This document shows, one piece after another, positions 1-5,678 of a stretch of DNA of 12,543 nucleotides. This stretch comes from Clostridiales bacterium. GTDB taxonomy: Bacteria; Bacillota; Clostridia; Oscillospirales; Oscillospiraceae. The first letter of the stretch is position 1, and each line of letters starts with the position of its first letter. Position numbers and translations under genes: made by a program. Where the stretch lies: assembly GCA_021200895.1 (NCBI GenBank), contig JAJQFX010000180.1, positions 1 to 12,543 of the forward strand, read 5' to 3'. Below the pieces are notes generated by a model that was not told the DNA's origin, ran no database searches, and saw only the letters and a list, made by a program, of their open reading frames with translations.

Positions 1-1
1 C

Positions 2-49
2 TTGTCCCGCAATCAGGTGGTCTATCAGGCAACAGACGATGTGACTTGA
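2..49 (+). CDS. possible 3' end of a gene entering from the left
   Basis: Reading from base 2 gives 15 codons (LSRNQVVYQATDDVT) followed by TGA at 47-49, and the small GC-rich hairpin at 64-78 lies just after it. The composition resembles an ordinary soluble protein C-terminus, but the stretch is far too short to assign to a family. The frame starting at base 1 is also open, to a TAA at 157-159, so the choice of frame is a guess. It could equally be non-coding. Confidence 0.22.
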   Translation: MSRNQVVYQATDDVT

Positions 50-63
50 TACCTGCTGAGACT

Positions 64-78
64 GCCGCCCATGGCGGC
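64..78. other. small GC hairpin
   Basis: GCCGCC (64-69) and GGCGGC (73-78) form a perfect 6-bp stem with a CAT loop. It sits 14 bases after the possible upstream stop codon. The following bases are pyrimidine-rich but lack a clean T run, so it is at best a weak terminator. Confidence 0.3.
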
Positions 79-177
79 TGGGTAACTTTCTGCTTTTCCT
101 TTGGTCGTGCTAATCTGAGTTTCAGTGCGGAAACGCATTTTTTAGAAAAACGAAGATAAATCCTTAAGTTGATGACA

Positions 178-297
178 TTGCCTTTCAGGGGAGCCAATGA
201 CGTAGCGGTTACAACTTACCTCTTGCCGCCCCTGAAAGGGGAGGTGGCGCGCAGCGCCGGAGGGGTTGTTCACCTCAGGTAATACCTTTGAATTACC
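178..297. repeat. palindromic intergenic element, likely interspersed repeat
   Basis: This stretch is packed with nested inverted repeats. CCTTTCAGGGG (181-191) pairs with CCCCTGAAAGG (229-239), an 11-bp perfect match. The second arm also folds locally as CCCC-TGAAA-GGGG (229-241). GGCGC-GCA-GCGCC (246-258) is a second hairpin, and GGTAAT (278-283) pairs with ATTACC (292-297). No reading frame here looks coding. The string around 229-265 resembles small GC-rich dyad elements scattered between genes in Oscillospiraceae genomes; that resemblance is from memory and the copy number cannot be checked here. It lies just upstream of the DUF421 gene and ends before its ribosome binding site. Confidence 0.45.
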
Positions 298-322
298 ACC
301 ACCGCCAGATAAGGAGGCCGCC

Positions 323-997
323 ATGTCCTACCTCACCACAGCGCTGACGGCGCTGCTTTCCATCGCGGCGCTGTTCGCCCTGACCAAGCTCATGGGCTGC
401 CGCCAGGTGTCCCAGCTGAGTATGTTCGACTATATCAACGGCATCACCATCGGCTCCATCGCCGCGGAGCTGGCCACCGCCCGGGGGGAGGACTTCTGGC
501 GCTGGCTCATCGCCCTGGTGGTGTACGCCCTGGTGGCGCTGCTCCTCAGCGTGGCCACCAACAAGTCCATCCACCTCCAGGGGTGGATCACCGGCCGCCC
601 CCTGGTGCTGCTGCAAAACGGCAGGCTGAACGCGGCAAACTTCCGCAGGTGTCGGCTGGGTGTCAGCGAGTTTCTGACCCAGTGCCGCATCGGGGGCTGG
701 TTCGACCTGGAGGGGCTGGACACCGTCCTGATGGAGGCCAACGGCTCCCTGAGCTTCCTCCCCAAGGAGGGGCAGCGCCCGGCCACCCCCGCCGACCTGG
801 GCCAGGCCCCCGACCAGACCACCGTGCCCCTCAGCGTGCTACAGGACGGGCAGGTGTTGTCCGGCAACCTCCGCGCCGCAGGCCATGACGAGGCGTGGCT
901 GGACAGGGCGCTGACCGGGCGGCAACTGGGGCGGGGCGACGTGTTCCTGGCCTATATCGGTCAGGGCGGGGCGCTGCGCATCTTCCCACGGGAGTAG
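323..997 (+). CDS. DUF421 (YetF-type) membrane protein
   Basis: This 224-residue protein has the layout of the DUF421/YetF family: an N-terminal hydrophobic helix (about residues 3-24), a second hydrophobic stretch containing the conserved-looking SMFDYINGITIGSIAAE segment (33-49), a third helix (about 61-78), and a soluble C-terminal region with PLVLLQNGRL and the acidic-hydrophobic LMEANGSLSFLPK motif. Such proteins sit in the cytoplasmic membrane with the soluble domain in the cytoplasm. Bacillus members are linked to the spore or cell envelope, but the biochemical role is not established. An in-frame ATG exists at 266, but AAGGAGG at 311-317 lies just before ATG 323, where the hydrophobic helix begins, so 323 is chosen. 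The gene stands alone between a repeat-rich region and a convergent gene. The family assignment is fairly secure and the function unknown. Confidence 0.85.
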   Translation: MSYLTTALTALLSIAALFALTKLMGCRQVSQLSMFDYINGITIGSIAAELATARGEDFWRWLIALVVYALVALLLSVATNKSIHLQGWITGRPLVLLQNGRLNAANFRRCRLGVSEFLTQCRIGGWFDLEGLDTVLMEANGSLSFLPKEGQRPATPADLGQAPDQTTVPLSVLQDGQVLSGNLRAAGHDEAWLDRALTGRQLGRGDVFLAYIGQGGALRIFPRE

Positions 998-1027
998 GAA
1001 AGGACTTTTGGGATACTTCGCATTTCA

Positions 1028-1055
1028 TTGTATCATAGCTTCGCATATGATACAA
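1028..1055. other. inverted repeat between convergent genes
   Basis: TTGTATCAT (1028-1036) and ATGATACAA (1047-1055) form a perfect 9-bp dyad around a 10-base spacer. The octamer CTTCGCAT occurs twice, at 1016-1023 and as part of the spacer at 1039-1046. It lies between the stop codons of two convergent genes. There is no T run on either strand, so it is not a classical terminator. It could be a protein-binding site, a recombinase-type site or a relic of a mobile element. Confidence 0.4.
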
Positions 1056-1112
1056 GGTTATTTCCCTTCCGTCCCAAGAGAAATTTTTGCGTCATCTTAT
1101 CATTCGGATGTG

Positions 1113-1553
1113 TTATATCTCGTAAACCCGCTTTCCCTGTTTTTTCGCCGTTTCCGCAAACTGCGCTGCGCCGCCATAAGCATGACGAATATAGGTCACA
1201 ACATAATCCGCCCGCTTTAACATCCATCGGTTCCGCCAGGAAATGGCAAAGCGTTTTGGAACCGTTTCTATTCCCTCCGGCAGCATGGTTTCCTCACTGT
1301 GCAGGTCGCGCAGCGGGTCGGCCTTTCCGGGCATATAGGCCAACACTACGCAGAAGTCAATGGCGGGGTAGTCCTCTTTTAGCGCCCGAAGCACGCTGCG
1401 CACTATGCTGTCAAACCGGCCCTGATTCCCAACGTAAAACCGTGTCACACCCTCCTGCTCAATGAGCTTTATCAGCAGCGCTCGCAGCTGCGGTTTCACA
1501 GATTCCGGGCAATCCCGGTGTCCAAAGAAGGTGCAGATAACCGTCTTATCCAT
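1113..1553 (-). CDS. SLOG-superfamily (YpsA-like) protein
   Basis: This 146-residue soluble protein starts TVICTFFGHRDCPE, with a Rossmann-like first strand ending in the GHR motif (residues 10-12), and continues with a helix, then RFYVGNQGRFDSIV (GxxGxxD-type), and later VVLAYMPG and RADYVVTYIRHAYGG. This pattern is typical of the SLOG superfamily (YpsA/DUF1273, LOG and DprA relatives), which are thought to bind nucleotide-like ligands. A longer in-frame start exists upstream, but GAGGAG lies just before the chosen ATG and the extra residues do not look like a protein N-terminus. The gene is divergent from the XRE regulator and shares its control region. The promoter at 1635-1663 fits transcription of this gene. 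No catalytic role can be read from the sequence, and a stress-related nucleotide-sensing function is inference only. Confidence 0.75.
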   Translation of the reverse strand: MDKTVICTFFGHRDCPESVKPQLRALLIKLIEQEGVTRFYVGNQGRFDSIVRSVLRALKEDYPAIDFCVVLAYMPGKADPLRDLHSEETMLPEGIETVPKRFAISWRNRWMLKRADYVVTYIRHAYGGAAQFAETAKKQGKRVYEI

Positions 1554-1603
1554 AACGTTTCTCCTCCCCCGTAACGCAAAATTTTCTCGGCCTCGCGGCA
1601 GTG

Positions 1604-1677
1604 TTGACCAGTATCGCGGACAATATTTTCCAAGATTATAGCATAGGATAGGGTCAGTTGCAACCAATACTGGTCAA
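1604..1677. promoter_or_regulatory. paired inverted operators in the SLOG/XRE divergent region
   Basis: TTGACCAGTAT (1604-1614) and ATACTGGTCAA (1667-1677) are perfect 11-base inverted copies, 52 bases apart, flanking the leftward promoter. One copy sits just upstream of its -35 box and the other downstream of its likely transcription start. The arrangement is what would be expected of two binding sites for the adjacent XRE-family repressor, allowing looping or cooperative repression of both genes. The sites are seen; the binding protein is inferred. Confidence 0.6.
1635..1663 (-). promoter_or_regulatory. promoter of the SLOG gene
   Basis: On the minus strand TATAAT (1640-1635) is preceded by TGC, giving an extended -10 element. 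TTGCAA (1663-1658) lies exactly 17 bases upstream as a -35 box. Transcription would start near 1628 and run into the SLOG start codon at 1553. The 11-bp dyad arms lie on both sides of this promoter. Confidence 0.65.
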
Positions 1678-1697
1678 TACCTGTGCGGGGTGAGGAA

Positions 1698-1955
1698 ATG
1701 GAGCAAAAAATTCGGCGTGACCGCAACATGGGCGGCAATCTGCGCAAGCTGCGTACAGCCCATGGCGTCTCCCAGGAAAAGCTCTGTGCCGAGCTACAGC
1801 GCCGGGGCTGCGACATTGGCCGCACCACCTATGCAAAATATGAGGCTGGCGAGTTGAATATCCGGGCCAGTGTCCTGATAGAATTACGAAAGATTTATCA
1901 CTGCACCTATGACGACTTCTTTGAAGGTCTGGACGATACAGAGAACGGGGGATAG
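1698..1955 (+). CDS. XRE/Cro-type helix-turn-helix regulator
   Basis: This 85-residue protein is little more than one HTH_3 domain: GGNLRKLRTAHGVSQEKLCAELQ (about residues 11-33) is helix 1 and the recognition region, followed by GCDIGRTTYAKYEAGELNIR and a final helical part VLIELRKIYHCTYDDFFEGL. The last segment matches the usual end of XRE domains, where the family often reads YxVSxDxL. Such proteins are dimeric DNA-binding repressors. An in-frame GTG at 1683 would add five residues; ATG 1698 is preferred because GGGGTGAGG lies just upstream, although the spacing is tight. It is divergent from the SLOG gene, and the 11-bp dyad in the shared region is its most likely target, implying self-control and control of its neighbour. 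A strong terminator follows 30 bases after the stop. Confidence 0.85.
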   Translation: MEQKIRRDRNMGGNLRKLRTAHGVSQEKLCAELQRRGCDIGRTTYAKYEAGELNIRASVLIELRKIYHCTYDDFFEGLDDTENGG

Positions 1956-1985
1956 CTGCCACTCCCGAAGCATAAATACAAAGGA

Positions 1986-2043
1986 ACAGAACGCTTGCCA
2001 ACGCCCCAGGGCGTCCGGCAGGCGTTCTGTTTGTTTGTTTTTG
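1986..2043 (+). terminator. rho-independent terminator after the XRE gene
   Basis: ACAGAACGCTTGCC (from 1986) pairs with GGCAGGCGTTCTGT (ending 2030) with one G-T pair. An inner ACGCCC/GGGCGT stem extends the helix, and the T-rich run TTTGTTTGTTTTT follows directly. It ends the regulator transcript and insulates the sugar operon downstream. Confidence 0.9.
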
Positions 2044-2241
2044 CCCCGGCCCTTTGCGCCTTTTGCGGATAGCCGGACGCAATTTTCTTCCCAAAGAGGG
2101 TAATTCGGCCTTCGTTTTTGTGATTTTCACTAAGAGGATGGGCAGCTGTTCCGGCGGCATCGAAAAATTCCTTTGAAATTCATTCCGATTTTCCCAATTT
2201 TCTCGTTTTATTTGAATTTTCTGGCAGCATTCCTCAAAAAT

Positions 2242-2277
2242 CAAGTTTGATACCTAATTCCACAAACGGACAAGTTT
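2242..2277 (+). promoter_or_regulatory. direct repeats, candidate AraC-family activator sites
   Basis: CAAGTTT occurs at 2242-2248 and again at 2271-2277, in the same orientation and 29 bases apart, each followed by a similar GATACC/ATCCC string. The second copy ends 16 bases before the -35 box at 2294. Tandem same-direction half-sites just upstream of -35 are the usual layout for AraC/XylS activators, and an AraC-family gene is in this operon. The pairing is inferred. Confidence 0.4.
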
Positions 2278-2293
2278 ATCCCACGTCGCAACA

Positions 2294-2322
2294 TTGTCAA
2301 ATGTTTTTCCGGCGGGTATACT
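2294..2322 (+). promoter_or_regulatory. promoter of the alpha-galactoside operon
   Basis: TTGTCA (2294-2299) and TATACT (2317-2322) are separated by exactly 17 bases, each one mismatch from the sigma-A consensus. Transcription would begin near 2329. A short dyad, ACATT-GTCA-AATGT (2291-2304), overlaps the -35 box and could be a further control site. Confidence 0.75.
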
Positions 2323-2388
2323 TATGGTAATCTCCTTGAGACATGAGTGCTCCGGGAAATTTCACATTTTAATAGGAGGAACACCGTA

Positions 2389-3726
2389 ATGAAACAACTC
2401 AAGAAACTGATGGCGCTCCTGCTGGCTCTGGCGATGGTTCTCGCCCTGGCCGCCTGCGGCTCCGGCGACGATTCCAGCGGCTCGTCCGGCTCCGGCAGCG
2501 CAGATGCCACCCTGGACAGCTCCGCCGAGCTGGAGGTCTGGATCTGGGACTCCGACCAGCAGGACGGCATTCAGGAGATCTGCGACCTGTTCACGGAGGA
2601 CACCGGCATTGCCGTCAAGGTCAACGTGGTGACCTGGGACAACTACTGGACGCTGCTGGAGGCTGGGGCCTCCGGGGGCGACATGGCCGACGTGTTCTGG
2701 ATGCACATCCTGGAGGCGGACAAGTATATGTCCAACGACATCCTGCTGGACCTGACCCCCTACATCGCGGCGGACGACGGCATCGACATGGCCAACTACT
2801 ACGAGGGCGCTGTGGAGACCTTCACCTATGACGGCAAGTATTACGGCATCCCCAAGGATCATGACATCAACGTCATCCTCTACAATAAGGCCATCTTTGA
2901 TGAGTACGGCTTCGACTATCCGGACGAGACCTGGACCTGGGACACCTTCTACGAGGTGGCCGCAGGCATCACCGAAGCCAGCGGCGGCAGCGTCTACGGG
3001 TCGGCCATGAACACCACCAACGATCAGGACAGTTGGTGGAACATCGTCTACGCCATGGGCGGCAGCATCATCTCCGAGGACGGCACCACCTCCGGCCTGG
3101 ATTCCGATGAGACTAAGGCCGCCATGGAGTTTGTGGGCAAGCTCATTGACGATGCCCTCGCGCCCCAGTCCCTGGTGTCCGAGAACGGCACCAGTGGTCT
3201 CTTCTCCAACAACCTGGTGGCGATGATTTGCCAGGGCAACTACACTCTGGCTGGCTTCACCGATTATGACGGCTCCGAGAACTACGCCACCGCCGTCCTG
3301 CCTTACTACGACGCCAACGGCAACGGTCAGTGCGACGACGGCGAACGGGTGACCATCTACAACTCCCTGGCCTGGTCCGCCTCCGCCGCCACTGCCCATC
3401 CCAATGAGGCCGCCGCACTGGTGCTGTGGCTCTCCAGCTACGATATGCAGGTCAAGCAGGCCGAACTGGGCGTGACCCTGGCGGGCTATGTAGGGGCTGA
3501 CAGCGCCTATGCCGACGCCATCTCTGCCAAGGGCATCGACGCCTCCGCCGTTCAGGTCATGAACGACACCGCCACCCTGATTTCCTACCCCCACAGCTAC
3601 AACACCACCACCTGGCAGAACTACTACAAAGAAAAGCTGGTAGCAGCCTGGCTGGACACCTCTCTCATGAGCAGCGTGCTGGATGACTGTGCCGCCTATA
3701 TGAATGACATTCTGGCAGCGGAGTGA
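2389..3726 (+). CDS. sugar ABC transporter substrate-binding lipoprotein
   Basis: This 445-residue protein begins with a lipoprotein signal: KQLKK, a hydrophobic core, and the lipobox LAAC with Cys at residue 23. A low-complexity Gly/Ser/Asp linker follows. The mature part has the fold pattern of the SBP family 1 oligosaccharide-binding proteins, with LEVWIWDSDQQDGIQEICDLFTED near the start, a YYGIPKDHDINVILYNKAIFDEYG segment, and aromatic-rich stretches (DSWWN) suited to sugar stacking. It would be anchored outside the membrane and deliver sugar to the two downstream permeases. AGGAGG at 2374-2379, eight to nine bases before ATG 2389, decides the start over an upstream in-frame codon. Its neighbours suggest a raffinose-type alpha-galactoside ligand; the protein alone does not show which sugar it binds. 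Confidence 0.93.
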   Translation: MKQLKKLMALLLALAMVLALAACGSGDDSSGSSGSGSADATLDSSAELEVWIWDSDQQDGIQEICDLFTEDTGIAVKVNVVTWDNYWTLLEAGASGGDMADVFWMHILEADKYMSNDILLDLTPYIAADDGIDMANYYEGAVETFTYDGKYYGIPKDHDINVILYNKAIFDEYGFDYPDETWTWDTFYEVAAGITEASGGSVYGSAMNTTNDQDSWWNIVYAMGGSIISEDGTTSGLDSDETKAAMEFVGKLIDDALAPQSLVSENGTSGLFSNNLVAMICQGNYTLAGFTDYDGSENYATAVLPYYDANGNGQCDDGERVTIYNSLAWSASAATAHPNEAAALVLWLSSYDMQVKQAELGVTLAGYVGADSAYADAISAKGIDASAVQVMNDTATLISYPHSYNTTTWQNYYKEKLVAAWLDTSLMSSVLDDCAAYMNDILAAE

Positions 3727-3745
3727 CCCCCGCCTGAGCTTTCTC

Positions 3746-3775
3746 CCCCGGCCGGGGCTTCCCTCCGCCCCGGCC
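3746..3775 (+). promoter_or_regulatory. intercistronic stem-loop after the binding-protein gene
   Basis: GGCCGGGGC (3750-3758) pairs perfectly with GCCCCGGCC (3767-3775) around an 8-base loop; an overlapping CCCCGGCCGGGG palindrome (3746-3757) offers an alternative fold. There is no T run, so it is not a full terminator. A stable hairpin just after the binding-protein gene commonly protects that part of the mRNA or lowers downstream expression, giving more binding protein than permease. Confidence 0.6.
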
Positions 3776-3809
3776 ACCTATGAACGGAACCCTATGGAAA
3801 GGAGCGCAT

Positions 3810-4709
3810 ATGGCTAAAGAAGCAAAAGTGAAGATGTCCAAGGCGAAAAAGAACGAAGCCATGTGGGGCCTGATTTTTGTGGCCCCCACCATGCTCGGCC
3901 TGATCGTCCTGAACTTCTATCCCATCGTCTACACTGTCTATCAGTCCTTCTGCAAGACCGGCGACTTCGGCAGAGGTAATACCTTCATCGGCCTGACCAA
4001 CTACCAAAACGTTTTGACCAGCTCCGAGTTCTGGAGCAGCTTGCTGAACACCCTGAAATATGCTATCATTGAAGTGCCCTTCGGCATCGGCATCGGCCTG
4101 GTGCTGGCCGTCCTGCTGAACCGGAAAATCAAGTTCCAGAGCGGGTACCGCATCATCTTCTTCCTGCCCATGGTGGCGGCCCCGGCGGCAGTGGCCATGG
4201 TGTGGAAGTTCCTGTACAACCAGCAGTTCGGCCTGCTGAATAACCTGTTCGGGCTGAACGTGGCCTGGATCTCCGACACCAACATCGCCTGGATCTCCAT
4301 CGGCATCATCGGCGTGTGGTCCATCGTGGGCTATAACATGATCCTGTTCCTGTCCGGCCTCCAGGAGATTCCCCATGACTACTATGAGGCGGCGGAGATT
4401 GACGGGGCCTCCGGCATCCGGCAGTTCTTCTCCATCACCATTCCCCTGCTGAGCCCCACCACCTTCTTCATCCTCCAGACCCGCATCATCGGCGCCCTCC
4501 AGGTGTTCGACCTGATTTACATGGTGATGGACAACACGAACCAGGCGTTGTCCTCGGTGCAGTCGGTGGTCTACATCTTCTATAAGTACACCTTCACCAA
4601 CGGAGACCGGGGCTATGGCGCTGCCATTGTGGTCTGTATGCTGGCAATTATCATGGCCATCACCTTCCTCTTGCAGAAGAGCGAGAAGAAGTGGGTCTTT
4701 TACAATTAA
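3810..4709 (+). CDS. sugar ABC transporter permease (MalF/UgpA type)
   Basis: This 299-residue integral membrane protein has a lysine-rich cytoplasmic N-terminus, a first helix at about residues 19-42, and about six membrane spans in total, as usual for CUT1-family sugar permeases. The cytoplasmic EAA loop, which docks the ATPase, reads EAAEIDGASGIRQFFSITIP from residue 193, with the conserved Glu, Asp-Gly and IPLLSP features intact. The start is chosen at ATG 3810 because AAAGGAG (3798-3804) lies five bases upstream; an ATG at 3780 in the same frame has no such site. It is followed within 12 bases by the second permease gene, so the two are probably made together as a heterodimer. No ATPase gene is in the window. 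Confidence 0.93.
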   Translation: MAKEAKVKMSKAKKNEAMWGLIFVAPTMLGLIVLNFYPIVYTVYQSFCKTGDFGRGNTFIGLTNYQNVLTSSEFWSSLLNTLKYAIIEVPFGIGIGLVLAVLLNRKIKFQSGYRIIFFLPMVAAPAAVAMVWKFLYNQQFGLLNNLFGLNVAWISDTNIAWISIGIIGVWSIVGYNMILFLSGLQEIPHDYYEAAEIDGASGIRQFFSITIPLLSPTTFFILQTRIIGALQVFDLIYMVMDNTNQALSSVQSVVYIFYKYTFTNGDRGYGAAIVVCMLAIIMAITFLLQKSEKKWVFYN

Positions 4710-4721
4710 GGAGGTGTACCC

Positions 4722-5561
4722 ATGGAAAGCTATCAGGCAAAGCAGCGCGCCACTCAGGCGCTGATTCACGTCATCCTCATCCTCTGCTCCATCACCATGC
4801 TGGTGCCCTTCCTGTGGATGATTCTGACCTCCTTCAAGACCCTGTCCGAGGCCACGTCAATAAACCCCTTCATCATCTTCCCCTCCAGCTGGAGCTTTGA
4901 CAGCTTCGTCTCCGTCTGGAAAAACTACAATTTCCTGTACCTCTACAAGAACACCATCCTGATGATTTTCTGGCGGGTGGTCTGCGCCGTGCTGACCGCC
5001 ACCCTGGCGGGCTACGCCTTTGGCCGTCTGAACTTCCCCGGAAAGAACGTGCTGTTCTCCCTGATTCTGATTCAGATGATGGTGCCCAGCCAAATCTTCA
5101 TCATCCCCCAGTATGTCATGGTGACCAGCCTGGGCTGGACAAACACGGTGGCCGGTCTGGTCTTCCCCGGCGTGGTGACCGCCTTCGGCACCTTCCTGCT
5201 GAGGCAGGGCTACCAGGGCCTGCCCGGGGAGCTGGAGGAGGCCGCCGCCATCGACGGCTGCAACATTCCCCAGCGGTTCCTTCACATCATGGCTCCGCTG
5301 ACCCGCTCCTCCATGGTGAGCCTGGGCATCTTCACCGCCGTGTTCGCCTACAAGGACTTGATGTGGCCCATGATCGTCTGCACCGAGGTGGAGCATACCA
5401 CCCTGTCCGCCGGTCTTGCCAAAATGCAGGGCCAGTACAGCTCCAACTATCCTGAGCTGATGGCCGCCGCGCTGATGGCCTGCATCCCCATGATTGTGCT
5501 CTATCTGGTGTTCCAGAAGCAGTTCATCGAGGGCATCGCCACCTCCGGCAGCAAGCTGTAA
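4722..5561 (+). CDS. sugar ABC transporter permease (MalG/UgpE type)
   Basis: This 279-residue protein has a first membrane helix at about residues 13-36, the ILTSFKT signature typical of MalG-like permeases just after it, and about six spans. The EAA loop reads EAAAIDGCNIPQRFLHIMAP from residue 173. Its C-terminal FIEGIATSGSKL closely resembles the usual FVxGxTxGAVKG-type tail of the family. AAGGAGGTG lies directly after the stop of the first permease gene and gives near-ideal spacing to ATG 4722. It should pair with the upstream permease to form the membrane channel. Length and motifs are normal, with nothing broken. Confidence 0.93.
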   Translation: MESYQAKQRATQALIHVILILCSITMLVPFLWMILTSFKTLSEATSINPFIIFPSSWSFDSFVSVWKNYNFLYLYKNTILMIFWRVVCAVLTATLAGYAFGRLNFPGKNVLFSLILIQMMVPSQIFIIPQYVMVTSLGWTNTVAGLVFPGVVTAFGTFLLRQGYQGLPGELEEAAAIDGCNIPQRFLHIMAPLTRSSMVSLGIFTAVFAYKDLMWPMIVCTEVEHTTLSAGLAKMQGQYSSNYPELMAAALMACIPMIVLYLVFQKQFIEGIATSGSKL

Positions 5562-5599
5562 CCTTCCAGGATTCCCTGACAACTCATTCTCCTTTCACC

Positions 5600-5635
5600 C
5601 CTGCCTCCGGTGGCTTCCCCTCTGCCGGAGGCAGG
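5600..5635 (+). promoter_or_regulatory. intercistronic stem-loop before the AraC-family gene
   Basis: CCTGCCTCCGG (5600-5610) and CCGGAGGCAGG (5625-5635) are a perfect 11-bp stem with a 14-base loop in the 117-base gap between the permease and regulator genes. No T run follows, so partial attenuation or mRNA processing is more likely than full termination. No promoter of comparable quality to 2294-2322 is visible in the gap. Confidence 0.6.
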
Positions 5636-5678
5636 ACATTCCGACTGACTACACACGCCGCCCCAAGGAGGTGCCCTC

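Larger units (their letters stand above)
2044..2388. other. AT-rich intergenic and leader region of the sugar operon
   Basis: No convincing gene is seen between the terminator and the start of the binding-protein gene. The stretch 2100-2290 is clearly richer in A and T tracts than the flanking genes and may be bent DNA upstream of the operon promoter. It holds the CAAGTTT direct repeats, the promoter, and a short leader of roughly 60 bases before the first start codon. I see no riboswitch-like fold and no clear CcpA-type cre box. Confidence 0.5.

Noticed and set aside
1..159. Open frame from base 1 to a TAA at 157
   Set aside because: It is only 52 codons with an odd composition in its second half. 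The frame ending at 47-49 looks slightly more protein-like, and neither can be shown to be real.
266..322. Upstream start giving a longer DUF421 protein
   Set aside because: The extra 19 residues come from the repeat-rich leader. The AAGGAGG site belongs to ATG 323, where the membrane helix starts.
1028..1465. Plus-strand open frame antisense to the SLOG gene
   Set aside because: The product lacks any plausible fold, begins within the inverted repeat, and the SLOG family match is on the other strand with a good ribosome binding site and promoter.
1654..2244. Open minus-strand frame of 196 codons overlapping the XRE gene and terminator
   Set aside because: It runs through a strong terminator hairpin and opposite a clear HTH gene, and its product is arginine/proline-rich with no recognisable domain.
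2362..3777. Long open minus-strand frame opposite the binding-protein gene (471 codons)
   Set aside because: It is a by-product of GC-biased codons in the real gene. The product is Gly/Val/His-rich with no signal, domain or ribosome binding site.
3792..4769. Long open minus-strand frame opposite the first permease gene
   Set aside because: The product is rich in His, Asp and Gln, the mirror of membrane-helix codons, and has no start signal. The plus-strand permease is certain.
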